Source: Falsochrobactrum ovis (lineage in GTDB: Bacteria; Pseudomonadota; Alphaproteobacteria; Rhizobiales; Rhizobiaceae). From it: 64,000 bases of DNA. Position numbers and translations under genes: made by a program. This document shows, piece by piece, positions 25,774 to 33,823 of this stretch (position 1 is the stretch's first letter; each line of letters opens with the position of its first letter). The stretch covers positions 683,411 to 747,410 of the forward strand of contig NZ_QLMK01000001.1 in assembly GCF_003259955.1 (NCBI RefSeq). The letters run 5' to 3'. Under the pieces are notes generated by a model. It was not told where the DNA came from and did not search any database. It saw nothing but the letters and a program-made list of their open reading frames with translations.

Positions 25774-27867
25774 CTAAGCTTTTCCGACGGCCTTTAATGC
25801 AAAAGCATAAGTATAGGCCACTTCCTCTAAGCGTGAGAAGCGACCCGACGCGCCAGAATGGCCTGCATCCATATTGATACGGAAGAGAACCGGGTGCGTA
25901 TCGGTTTTGAGTTCACGCAGTTTTGCGACCCATTTCGCCGGTTCCCAATAAGTCACACGCGGATCGGTAAGCCCGGCCACCGCTAAAATGCGCGGATATG
26001 ATTGTGCTGCCACATTATCATAGGGCGAATAGCTAGCGATCACTTTGTAATCTTGAGCCGACGCAATTGGATTGCCCCATTCAGGCCATTCAGGCGGGGT
26101 CAGAGGCAAGGTTTCATCCAACATAGTGTTGAGCACGTCAACAAACGGAACCTCAGCAATCATTGCACCAAAAGCCTCTGGCGCCATGTTTGCAACCGCG
26201 CCAATCAACATGCCTCCAGCAGATCCACCATGCGCAACAATACGATCATGTGCGGTGAAATTTTCCTGAACAAGATGTCGTGCGACCGAGATGAAGTCCT
26301 TGAAAGTGTTGGGTTTATGTTCACGCTTTCCATTTTCGTACCAGGCAAATCCTTTGTCCTTACCGCCACGAATATGGGCGATCACATAGATAAAACCGCG
26401 GTCGACCAGCGACAGGCGCGATGTGCTGAAGCTTGCAGGAATGGTGATTCCATATGCACCATAACCATAAAGCAAGCATGGCGCCGAACCATCAAGCTTT
26501 GTATCCTTGTGATAGAGCAGCGATGCTGGAACCAGCTCGCCATCAGGGCTCGGAGCAAAAATGCGGCGGGTGATGTAATCGCCGATATTATGCCCGGAAG
26601 GAATCTCTTGCATCTTGAGCAATTTGCGCTCGCGACTACGCATATTATAATCGTATAATTGCTCAGGCGTGGTCATTGAGGAGTAAGAAAAGCGGATGAC
26701 ATCCGTTTTATATTCTGCACTTCCATGAAGGCCGAGCGAATAGGCCTCTTCCTCAAACGCTATTGCGTGTTCTTCGCCGGTTTTGCGGTCGTGGATGACG
26801 ATGCGGGGCAATCCGCCTTCGCGTTCGAGCCAAACCAGATGATTCTCATAAACTGCATGTGATAAGATAAGTCGTCCGGGCAGCTCTGGGACGAGCTCTT
26901 GCCAGTTTTCAGGCTCGGGCGCGCTGACGGGTGCGCGCATGATTTTAAAATCCTTCGCCCCATCCGCATTGGTGAGAATGTAAAATTCATCGCCGCCCGA
27001 CTCAATCTCATATTCGATCCCAGTCTGGCGCTTCATGATAAGTTTGGGTTTTGCCGTGGGATTATCAGCCGGCAATAACCAACATTCGGATGTTTCGTGA
27101 TCATGAATATCAATGAAAATGAAATCATTGAGCAGTGACCCGCTCACATTGACGAAAAAACCGGGATCTGTTTCTTCAAAAATGAGCCGATCTTCCGTCT
27201 GCTCCGTGCCGATATGATGATGAAAAACCTTTGAAGGACGATGATTTTCGTCCAGTAACGTGTAGAAAAAACCTTTGCTGGTCGCATCCCACGTGCCACC
27301 GCCATTGGTATTGGCCACAATGTCAGGCAGATCGCTTAGCGTATCAAGATGACGGATTTTGAGCTCGTAATATTCGGAACCTTTGTCGTCACTTCCCCAG
27401 ATCATAAGGGCATGGTCTGGCGAATGATCCGCAGAAGCTAACCGGAAATAAGGTTTACCTTCCGCCTCTTTATCGCCGTCGAGCAAAAGAGTTTCATCGC
27501 CACCCTCGCGCAGCGTCCGTATGAAACGCGGCTGCTGCCCGCCCGTTTTATACGAGACACCATAAGCATAAGACCCGTCTTTGACTGGAACCGATGAATC
27601 ATCTTCTTTGATCCGGCCACGCATTTCTGCAAAGAGCTGTTTTTGCAGCTCGGCCGTATCCTGCATTAAGGCTGCCTGATAAGCGTTCTCGGCTTCGAGA
27701 TGATTGCGGATATCCGGCGCTAATGCGGCAGGATCTTTAAAAACGTCCTGCCAGTTTTCTGCGCGCAGCCACGCATAATCATCAGTGCGTTTTACACCAT
27801 GGCGTAAATCACTAACAGGTTTCTTTGCAGCAATGGGAGGATGCGGAAGATGGGAGACGTTTTGCAT
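25774..27867 (-). CDS. ptrB: Oligopeptidase B (S9 prolyl oligopeptidase family)
   Basis: Cytoplasmic serine peptidase that cuts peptides after Arg/Lys. The 697-residue product has an N-terminal beta-propeller (DLRHGVKRTDDYAWLRAENW ... YYELKIRHLDTLSDLPDIV) and a C-terminal alpha/beta hydrolase domain: catalytic Ser in VAHGGSAGGMLIGAVAN, Asp in VAGLTDPRVTYWEPAKWV and His in NMDAGHSGASGRF. Acidic residues after the Ser site match dibasic-specific enzymes. ATG at 27865-27867 is used; a 16-residue longer frame reads back to 27915 without a binding site. 71 nt after msrB in the same direction. Confidence 0.92.
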   Translation of the reverse strand: MQNVSHLPHPPIAAKKPVSDLRHGVKRTDDYAWLRAENWQDVFKDPAALAPDIRNHLEAENAYQAALMQDTAELQKQLFAEMRGRIKEDDSSVPVKDGSYAYGVSYKTGGQQPRFIRTLREGGDETLLLDGDKEAEGKPYFRLASADHSPDHALMIWGSDDKGSEYYELKIRHLDTLSDLPDIVANTNGGGTWDATSKGFFYTLLDENHRPSKVFHHHIGTEQTEDRLIFEETDPGFFVNVSGSLLNDFIFIDIHDHETSECWLLPADNPTAKPKLIMKRQTGIEYEIESGGDEFYILTNADGAKDFKIMRAPVSAPEPENWQELVPELPGRLILSHAVYENHLVWLEREGGLPRIVIHDRKTGEEHAIAFEEEAYSLGLHGSAEYKTDVIRFSYSSMTTPEQLYDYNMRSRERKLLKMQEIPSGHNIGDYITRRIFAPSPDGELVPASLLYHKDTKLDGSAPCLLYGYGAYGITIPASFSTSRLSLVDRGFIYVIAHIRGGKDKGFAWYENGKREHKPNTFKDFISVARHLVQENFTAHDRIVAHGGSAGGMLIGAVANMAPEAFGAMIAEVPFVDVLNTMLDETLPLTPPEWPEWGNPIASAQDYKVIASYSPYDNVAAQSYPRILAVAGLTDPRVTYWEPAKWVAKLRELKTDTHPVLFRINMDAGHSGASGRFSRLEEVAYTYAFALKAVGKA

Positions 27868-27938
27868 AAGGGTTCCAGTTATATGAAGGAAGCGGCTCGG
27901 TTTGAGCCGCTGCATTATGAAACTGATCGCGTTTAGAA

Positions 27939-28370
27939 TCAGCTGTCGGCGCGGTCTTCAACGAAGATAAGAGCATGCCCGTTCATGCAATAGCGCAAAC
28001 CAGTGGGGGGCGGACCATCCGGGAAAACATGTCCCAAATGCGCGTCACAGTCGGTGCATCGAATCTCCGTTCGCACCATACCATAGGAGCGATCATCGAA
28101 TTCGGTCACGGCATCCGGCTCAATCGGCTGGTAGAAACTTGGCCATCCAGTGCCGGAATCATATTTTGTTTCGGAACGGTACAGGGGGCGTTCACAGCAT
28201 ACGCAGCAAAAAGTACCGGTAAGTGAGCTATCAAAATTGGGGCTGGAAAAAGCGCGTTCAGTGCCGTGCTGTCGGGTAATCTGATATTGGATAGGCGTCA
28301 GCTGCTCTCTCCATTCGGCATCGGTCTTATGAACTTTCAATGGCCGCGATGGGCTTGAGGGTTGCGACAT
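27939..28370 (-). CDS. msrB: Peptide methionine-(R)-S-oxide reductase
   Basis: Reduces the R-epimer of methionine sulfoxide in proteins. The 143-residue product contains the two zinc CxxC pairs ([10 protein letters not shown] and [13 protein letters not shown]), the substrate motif [11 protein letters not shown] and the catalytic Cys in [11 protein letters not shown]. No signal peptide, so cytoplasmic. Located upstream of ptrB on the same strand. Confidence 0.95.
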   Translation of the reverse strand: MSQPSSPSRPLKVHKTDAEWREQLTPIQYQITRQHGTERAFSSPNFDSSLTGTFCCVCCERPLYRSETKYDSGTGWPSFYQPIEPDAVTEFDDRSYGMVRTEIRCTDCDAHLGHVFPDGPPPTGLRYCMNGHALIFVEDRADS

Positions 28371-28925
28371 GATCCGATCCTCTCTTTTGCACTTGAATAT
28401 AAGCTTCTAGCATAGTTTCAGCTTTGATTGCTCAAACGTCTGCTCCTTATATAATTCCCTAGCAGTTGATTGCGAGATTATCTTTGAGCTAACAAACTCT
28501 TGCCAATATGCGTGATGGTGATAGGCGCCGTTTGATAACTCAGTAAATTGTTTGAGCGACAATTCTAATCGCAGCCAAATCTTCGATATTGACAAAAAAT
28601 TCCCGTTTCAAGGCAATGAGCTATTTAAAATCATCTGGCTGATGCCCATATCAACAAAACTTACAATGAAACCGGGAAAAAATACGCTCTAGATAGGCAA
28701 AATATCGATCTAAAAGTGTATTTGTTGCATTTGTATTTATTATCGTCAGCAGATTAGGCGATCTTTAATGTATTTCCATTGACATATCCATTGCAAATTC
28801 TAATATTCATGTTATTCGCAGAAATGAATTAGTGTGTTTTCGTGCAGGGGTTTGTGAGGACGGGGTTCAAGTTTCTGCGTCGAGGACGTGCTCGTTTAAA
28901 AACTGGACCTTAAAAAGGAAAAAAA
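28371..28925. other. 555-base AT-rich intergenic region upstream of mucR
   Basis: Contains the msrB promoter on the left and the mucR promoter plus a 115-base leader on the right. A 62-codon minus-strand frame (28407-28595) has no ribosome binding site or family features and is not called. AT-rich stretches around 28620-28760 fit the type of DNA that MucR/Ros proteins bind, so autoregulation is plausible. Confidence 0.5.
28779..28806 (+). promoter_or_regulatory. Sigma70-type promoter of mucR
   Basis: Perfect -35 TTGACA (28779-28784), 16-base spacer, -10 TAATAT (28801-28806), 120 bases upstream of the mucR ATG. This is the best housekeeping-type promoter I see in the window. Confidence 0.75.
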
Positions 28926-29369
28926 ATGGAAAACCCTGAGACTTACGACGAAAATGCTGAATTGCTTATGTCGCTAACCGCTGATGTCGTTGCAGCTTAT
29001 GTTGGTAACAATTCGATTCGCGCAAGCGAAGTGCCGCTTCTGATCTCGGAAGTGCTCGCGACATTCAAGCAGCATGTCGGGCGTGAGGAAGGCCCAGCCG
29101 TTGTTGAAAAGCCAAAGCCAGCGGTTAATCCTAAGAAGTCAATTACCGACGACTATATTATTTGTCTTGAGGATGGGAAAAAGTTCAAGTCGCTCAAACG
29201 GCATTTGATGACTCATTTTAATCTGACGCCTGAACAATATCGTGAGAAGTGGGGTCTTGACCCTAATTATCCGATGGTCGCACCAAATTATGCTGCAGCA
29301 CGTTCACGCCTGGCTAAGAAAATGGGTCTGGGTCGTAAGCCGAAAAACGCTCCAAAGTCTTCCAGCTGA
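28926..29369 (+). CDS. mucR: MucR/Ros-family zinc-finger transcriptional regulator
   Basis: The 147-residue H-NS-like global regulator has an N-terminal oligomerisation region (ENAELLMSLTADVVAAYVGN ... VPLLISEVLATFK), and the prokaryotic Cys/His zinc finger IICLEDGKKFKSLKRHLMTH with the following FNLTPEQYREKWGLDPNYPM, then a basic tail. MucR proteins silence AT-rich and horizontally acquired promoters and act on cell cycle and envelope genes in Rhizobiales. AAGGA precedes the ATG; a strong terminator follows. Confidence 0.95.
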   Translation: MENPETYDENAELLMSLTADVVAAYVGNNSIRASEVPLLISEVLATFKQHVGREEGPAVVEKPKPAVNPKKSITDDYIICLEDGKKFKSLKRHLMTHFNLTPEQYREKWGLDPNYPMVAPNYAAARSRLAKKMGLGRKPKNAPKSSS

Positions 29370-29406
29370 CGCTGACGCGCAATAGCTGATCGGACTTCCG
29401 AATTCG

Positions 29407-29447
29407 AACTACGTTGCGCAATTTCTGCGCAACGTAGTTTTTGTTTT
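29407..29447. terminator. Strong bidirectional rho-independent terminator
   Basis: AACTACGTTGCGCA (29407-29420) pairs perfectly over 14 bp with TGCGCAACGTAGTT (29426-29439) around an ATTTC loop, with a T-rich tail on the plus strand. It ends mucR and probably the convergent 104-codon gene. Confidence 0.95.
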
Positions 29448-29761
29448 CAATTATGAATTCTTCTACGATTCTTTCGGCCCTTAATTGACCGGCCCTCCAA
29501 TCTGTCGAGCGCTTGTTTGAGAGCGATATGCCGGTTGAGGTCATAACTCCAATGTCCTCGTAAGCCTTTAAGCCGCTCTCGTTCAATGAGGCGGTTTAGC
29601 CTTCCTCTTAGCTGCATCTTCTCTTCGCCCGTCGACGTCATCAGTTTATCGAGATCGATTCCGGCAACTATTTGCAGCGCTGCCCGCTGCATCGCATGCA
29701 TATGATTTTCCTGACGGGCAGAAACAAATTCGTCCATTGCGGTTTTAAGTGCGATTTCCAT
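29447..29761 (-). CDS. Hypothetical helical basic protein, 104 residues
   Basis: The product is predicted largely helical with a charged C-terminus (RLNRLIERERLKGLRGHWSYD; ALDRLEGRSIKGRKNRRRIHN). No transmembrane segment or signal peptide, no family recognised. It lies between mucR (convergent) and gafY (divergent, 182-base shared promoter region), so a regulatory tie to the GTA activators is possible but is only positional evidence. Confidence 0.55.
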   Translation of the reverse strand: MEIALKTAMDEFVSARQENHMHAMQRAALQIVAGIDLDKLMTSTGEEKMQLRGRLNRLIERERLKGLRGHWSYDLNRHIALKQALDRLEGRSIKGRKNRRRIHN

Positions 29762-29863
29762 TCCAATATCCTCATTTGCCTGTGGTGAGGATAGGATCGC
29801 TCAGTTTTTGCGCTGTTGGATAATATTCCTATAATTTTTTTAAAAAACTTCTGTGGCTCCACC

Positions 29864-29885
29864 ATAAGTTTATAATAAAACTTAT
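29864..29885. promoter_or_regulatory. 22-bp AT palindrome containing the presumed gafY -10 box
   Basis: ATAAGTTT (29864-29871) and AAACTTAT (29878-29885) form a perfect inverted repeat with a 6-base spacer, and a consensus TATAAT lies inside it at 29871-29876, about 68 bases upstream of the gafY start. A protein bound here would block the promoter; it could be an operator for a repressor of GTA activation. Confidence 0.5.
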
Positions 29886-29943
29886 CCCCGCTTGCATTTT
29901 CCTCATTATAAGAAGATATTCCTAAAATGGTGAGGGAAGGTTA

Positions 29944-30396
29944 ATGTCTCTGGAATTTACAAATATCGTCCACACCCGGGCAGAAGCTTTCGAGATATTG
30001 AAACTTATTGCAGCGCGCCACGGGCGTACGCTTTGCCTGGAAACCTGCTCCCGCGCCCTTGGGCGCAGGCGTAAAGCCGGAAGCGTCGAACTCTGCGACG
30101 CCTTAATTGATCTGTTGGCGGCTGCTTTTGGAGTATGCGGGAAGGAGTTGCGTTCGCCTTTGCGTGGCAAACGGGAAACGTCACGTATTCGGCAAATTGG
30201 AATGTATATCGCGCACACCTCTTTTGGCATGGCAATGAGCGAGGTGGCGGTCGGTTTTAGTCGTGATCGCACGACAGTGATGCATGCCTGCCATTTGGTC
30301 GAGGATATGCGTGATGATCGAGATTTTGATGCGATCATCACCTCATTCGAGCGAATAGTACATTCCGCATTCACGGCATGGAGGAACGTAGTATGA
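29944..30396 (+). CDS. gafY: GafY-like GTA activator with DnaA domain IV-type HTH
   Basis: The 150-residue protein ends in a DnaA C-terminal-like helix-turn-helix (about residues 68-125: FGVCGKELRSPLRGKRETSR; RQIGMYIAHTSFGMAMSEVA; VGFSRDRTTVMHACHLVEDM). In Caulobacter crescentus GafY has this domain and, with GafZ, switches on the GTA cluster; in Rhodobacter capsulatus the two are fused as GafA (recalled). GGGAAGG lies a few bases before the ATG. It overlaps the next gene as ATGA, and that gene carries DUF6456, the GafZ signature. A generic DnaA-like HTH protein is the alternative, but the paired context makes GafY likely. Confidence 0.82.
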   Translation: MSLEFTNIVHTRAEAFEILKLIAARHGRTLCLETCSRALGRRRKAGSVELCDALIDLLAAAFGVCGKELRSPLRGKRETSRIRQIGMYIAHTSFGMAMSEVAVGFSRDRTTVMHACHLVEDMRDDRDFDAIITSFERIVHSAFTAWRNVV

Positions 30397-31187
30397 GCAA
30401 GCAATTGTCGAGTGCCGAAGTGAGGATCGTAAGATTTCTAAAGCAAGGTGGGTGCGAAATTCAGGATTCTGTTCGCGACAATTACGTCTTGCTGGTTAAT
30501 GAAAATGGGTCGATCGCTGCCTCTCGCAAGGACATAGAGGCAGCGCAGGCGAAGGGTCTATTGTGTGTTGCAGGTCAAAAACTCGCACTATCAAAAACGG
30601 GCCGACAATCGACGCTTCGAAAAACGCAACCGTCACCCAAAAAAGAACGTGTGACTCAGACGGTGGAGATAGAAAAAGGCAAAACAATTGAGGTGAACCT
30701 ATCGGAATCACCGCTCGCATCTCTCTATCGGCGTAAAGGCGCCAACGGTGAAGCGTTTCTTACCGATGATGAGTTTCGCGCTGGTGAAAGATTGAGGGCA
30801 GATTTTACGCGAGGTTCGCTCATGCCCTCTATCACATCGCGTTGGGACATAGATGTCAGAGGCAATGGCCATTCGGGTGCTGGTGGCGTGGCGGAATTGA
30901 CCGATATAGCCCTAGCTAGCCGCATTCGGGTAGAGCGCGCCTTGGCCGCAGTCGGTCCGGAATTGAGCGGAGTTTTGGTTGATATTTGTTGTTTTCTTAA
31001 AGGGTTAGAGAGGGTGGAACGGGAGCGACGCTGGCCCGTCCGCTCAGCAAAAATGTTGCTTAAAACCGGCCTTTCCATCTTGCATCGTCATTATAACCCC
31101 GTGCAGGAAAACACGGGCCAAACCAATAAAATATTGCACTGGGGAAGCGAAGGATATCGGCCAGACTTTCATTCACGCGAAGGCTGA
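30393..31187 (+). CDS. gafZ: GafZ-like GTA activator, DUF6456 protein
   Basis: The 264-residue protein has an N-terminal winged-helix-like part (SSAEVRIVRFLKQGGCEIQD; LLCVAGQKLALSKTGRQST), a charged linker and the C-terminal DUF6456 domain (about 110-245: LASLYRRKGANGEAFLTDDE; RAGERLRADFTRGSLMPSIT; GVLVDICCFLKGLERVERER; WPVRSAKMLLKTGLSILHRH). DUF6456 is the C-terminal domain of GafA and all of GafZ. Work on Caulobacter, as I recall it, has GafZ associate with RNA polymerase and promote read-through of terminators in the GTA cluster. Its ATG overlaps the gafY stop and has GGAGG 8 nt upstream; a start at 30378 is less likely. Confidence 0.85.
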   Translation: MSKQLSSAEVRIVRFLKQGGCEIQDSVRDNYVLLVNENGSIAASRKDIEAAQAKGLLCVAGQKLALSKTGRQSTLRKTQPSPKKERVTQTVEIEKGKTIEVNLSESPLASLYRRKGANGEAFLTDDEFRAGERLRADFTRGSLMPSITSRWDIDVRGNGHSGAGGVAELTDIALASRIRVERALAAVGPELSGVLVDICCFLKGLERVERERRWPVRSAKMLLKTGLSILHRHYNPVQENTGQTNKILHWGSEGYRPDFHSREG

Positions 31188-31268
31188 AAGATCAGCCTGA
31201 AGCGGTTTGTGCGCAGGCTGAATGAGGTTGATAACAAGACCTTACATATGATTCGCTTTGGCGGGCGC

Positions 31269-31310
31269 GCCAAAATGCTTAAAGACTGGGCCGAAATGCT
31301 TAAAGGCTGG
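31269..31310. repeat. Two 21-bp imperfect tandem repeats
   Basis: Copies at 31269-31289 and 31290-31310 share GCCRAAATGCTTAAAGRCTG (two differences in 21). They lie directly before the amidase ribosome binding site. Confidence 0.8.
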
Positions 31311-31323
31311 AAAAGGGGGAAAC

Positions 31324-32619
31324 ATGCAAACAAGCAGGGAACGCCTAGAAAAAATATTGGCGCAGCTCGATCAACGGCGCAAAACTGAGCGGGTTTTTGG
31401 CACTATTTATTCTAGATCGGCGCGTCTTGAGGCCGATGCTGCCGACATACGCCGAGCGAACGGTCGTTCGCTTGGCCCGCTTGATGGGCGTATTGTTTCG
31501 ATCAAAGACCTTTTTGACGTAAAAGGAGAGGCGACGCTCGCTGGTTCTTGTATTCGGAGGAGCGAGCCGCCCGCCTCGACGGACGCGTTGATTGTCAAGC
31601 GTTTGCGCCAAGCTGGTGCTGTCATTGTGGGAAAAACCCATATGACCGAGTTTGCTTTTACCGCGGTGGGGCTCAATCCCCATTATGGTGTTTTAGGAAA
31701 CGCCATAGAACCAACGCGTATTCCTGGCGGATCGTCATCGGGGGCTGCCATCTCGGTGGCAGAAGGTACAAGCGAAATTGCAATCGGCTCGGATACGGGC
31801 GGTTCGGTCCGAATTCCCGCAGCGTTAAATGGCGTTGTCGGTTTCAAACCAACCGCACGACGGATTCCACTTCAAGGAGCATTTCCTTTGGCTCCGTCGC
31901 TCGATTCGATTGGCCCATTGGCTAAAACTGTTGATGATTGCATTCTCGCTGATGCAATCATTGCCGGTCTCGCCCCCAGCATTCCAGACGCTGTTGCGCT
32001 TACGGATTGCACGATTGGTATTCCCAACGATCTGCTATTAGACAACATGGACCCGTCGGTGGAAGCAGCCTTTGAGGCCGCGCGATACGGTCTTGAGAAG
32101 CTCGGCGCACGGCTTGTTACAATCGAGTTGGACGACTTAATTCGCGAATTTGCAAAAGCAGCCAGTATTGGCTCAATTGTAAGCATTGAGGCTGCGCGTA
32201 TCCATTCAAAAACCTGGCTACATGACCCCGACGCGAATGTTGATTTTAGAGTGCGAGAGACGCTTCTGAAGCGACATTTGGTTTTAGATAAAGATTACGC
32301 ACAGCTGATGGAAAAACGCGATGAACTTGCCAGACGGATGAACCAACGCTTACAGAATATCGACTGTTTTATCACACCAACCACGCCAATCTTGCCCGTC
32401 ACAATCGCCTCTGTCAGCGAAGACGAGGAAGAATATGAACGGGTAGAAACTTTATTGCTGCGCAACACCCAGATCGGAAATCAGTTTGATCTTTGCAGCA
32501 TCAGCCTTCCAATGCCGAACACACCTTTGCCTGCCGGACTTATGTTAACTGCTGCTGCTAACTCTGATCGCCGCCTGCTTGCACTAGCGCGTTCAGTTGA
32601 GGCTCTGTTGAGCAGATAA
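31324..32619 (+). CDS. Amidase signature family enzyme
   Basis: The 431-residue protein carries the Ser-cisSer-Lys catalytic set: Lys in GRIVSIKDLFDVKGE, cis-Ser and Ser in IPGGSSSGAAISVAEG and IAIGSDTGGSVRIPAALNG. Substrate cannot be read; it lacks gatB/gatC neighbours and is not GatA of tRNA amidation in context. ATG 31324 with GGGGGA 3-4 nt upstream is preferred; the frame extends back to 31258 through the tandem repeats. Its 3' end overlaps the convergent sufE-like gene by 27 bases. Confidence 0.88.
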   Translation: MQTSRERLEKILAQLDQRRKTERVFGTIYSRSARLEADAADIRRANGRSLGPLDGRIVSIKDLFDVKGEATLAGSCIRRSEPPASTDALIVKRLRQAGAVIVGKTHMTEFAFTAVGLNPHYGVLGNAIEPTRIPGGSSSGAAISVAEGTSEIAIGSDTGGSVRIPAALNGVVGFKPTARRIPLQGAFPLAPSLDSIGPLAKTVDDCILADAIIAGLAPSIPDAVALTDCTIGIPNDLLLDNMDPSVEAAFEAARYGLEKLGARLVTIELDDLIREFAKAASIGSIVSIEAARIHSKTWLHDPDANVDFRVRETLLKRHLVLDKDYAQLMEKRDELARRMNQRLQNIDCFITPTTPILPVTIASVSEDEEEYERVETLLLRNTQIGNQFDLCSISLPMPNTPLPAGLMLTAAANSDRRLLALARSVEALLSR

Positions 32620-33033
32620 TTTTGCAAGCTCGGCTTCGCGATGAATGCGTGCCACCATGGCGCGCAATCCGTTTGAGCGTTGCGGCGTCAAATGCTCGTC
32701 CAAACCAAGCTGGCGCAACAGCCCTTCGGGATCTGTTGCTAGAATTTCAGAAGCTTTGCGACCAGAATAAAGCGCCAGTACAATCGCTACCAGTCCGCGC
32801 ACAATATGCGCATCGGAATCGCCCAAAAATTCAATAACCGGGTCTGCTCCCTCATGAGGCAGGGTTTTAAGCCAGACCTGACTGACACATCCTTGAACTT
32901 TGTGTGCGGCGTCGCGCGCATCGTCAGGGTAGGCGGGAAGCTCACGGCCCAAATCAATCACATAGCGATAACGGTCTTCCCAATCGTCGAGAAACTCGAA
33001 ATCGGAGATAATATTCTCGATGGTGGTATTCAT
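32593..33033 (-). CDS. sufE: SufE family Fe-S cluster assembly protein
   Basis: The 146-residue protein shows the SufE layout: DFEFLDDWEDRYRYVIDLGR, the sulfur-accepting Cys in KVQGCVSQVWLKT, GLVAIVLALYSGR and LGLDEHLTPQRSNGLRAMV. SufE takes persulfide from the SufS desulfurase and passes it to SufB. No other suf genes are adjacent. Confidence 0.92.
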   Translation of the reverse strand: MNTTIENIISDFEFLDDWEDRYRYVIDLGRELPAYPDDARDAAHKVQGCVSQVWLKTLPHEGADPVIEFLGDSDAHIVRGLVAIVLALYSGRKASEILATDPEGLLRQLGLDEHLTPQRSNGLRAMVARIHREAELAKLSAQQSLN

Positions 33034-33120
33034 ATTCTCTCACTACAATCCGTGGCTTAACTCTCATTCGTCTATATAGGAATTATTAGACGCGAGGTCA
33101 CGGAAATCTCTATAATTTAT

Positions 33121-33543
33121 TTAAAAATTAGAGTCCGCTGTGTTGTTTATTACGCTCTCCCTTGGCGTGGGAACAGGTATAAATTGTGGCTTTTCGGGAA
33201 GAGTTTCGGGAATAGAAGCGGTTGGCATTTTGTCCGAATGGCCAAAATGATCGCTCAGAAAGCCGAGTAATGCGCCGCTATTCTCAAGCAATTGGCCTGC
33301 ACTTGTTTTAAGTGCGGATTGTCCATTTTCGCAGATCGCTGGATTGTCCATGCAAAACTTACCCACATCCATCGCCGTCTTTCCGCCAGCGATGAGCTTC
33401 CCAATCTCATCGGATGTAGACGGGGTGGAGTTTGCGATATCCGGTTTAGACGAGACGTTTTCTGCTTCATCAGCCATAAAATGTGGCATGATCAGAAATG
33501 CCAACGATAGCCAGATAGCGGATTTGACAAGAAAACGGATCAT
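33121..33543 (-). CDS. Hypothetical exported protein, DUF5330-like
   Basis: The 140-residue product starts with a signal peptide or anchor (MIRFLVKSAIWLSLAFLIMP) and continues with a small conserved core GKTAMDVGKFCMDNPAICEN with two Cys and LKTSAGQLLENSGALL, the pattern of DUF5330 proteins of Rhizobiales, then a Pro-rich tail. ATG at 33541-33543 fits the signal peptide; the longer frame to 33618 does not. Function unknown. Confidence 0.65.
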   Translation of the reverse strand: MIRFLVKSAIWLSLAFLIMPHFMADEAENVSSKPDIANSTPSTSDEIGKLIAGGKTAMDVGKFCMDNPAICENGQSALKTSAGQLLENSGALLGFLSDHFGHSDKMPTASIPETLPEKPQFIPVPTPRESVINNTADSNF

Positions 33544-33823
33544 TATGCTAGCGATAGGCTCCTCTGACAGCTGGGCTGAGATCAATATCGCGCAATTGTA
33601 CAAATATTCGGTAACCAACCGATTCGGTATTTTTCTGATCGAGTAGGCAAAGACTGCAGAACATCCATCTTCTGTTTACCATAGATCGAAGAACGTCCTC
33701 AATTTGCCTGTTGTACCGCACTGTGTGGTCGAACTTTATCCTTTCTTTAAAGCCTGTCCTGCAATCTGCTGTATGGAAACCGGCAATCCGGTGCACCGCA
33801 GATCATTGAGTGAGTAGGGCACA

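Noticed and set aside
26002-26658. 218-codon plus-strand ORF inside oligopeptidase B
   Set aside because: Shadow of ptrB on the opposite strand; composition and content are not protein-like.
28407-28595. 62-codon minus-strand ORF upstream of mucR
   Set aside because: No ribosome binding site and no recognisable domain, in an AT-rich promoter region.
32593-32619. Gene fusion or truncation at the amidase/sufE junction
   Set aside because: The two genes are simply convergent and overlap by 27 bases at their 3' ends; both keep normal family lengths.
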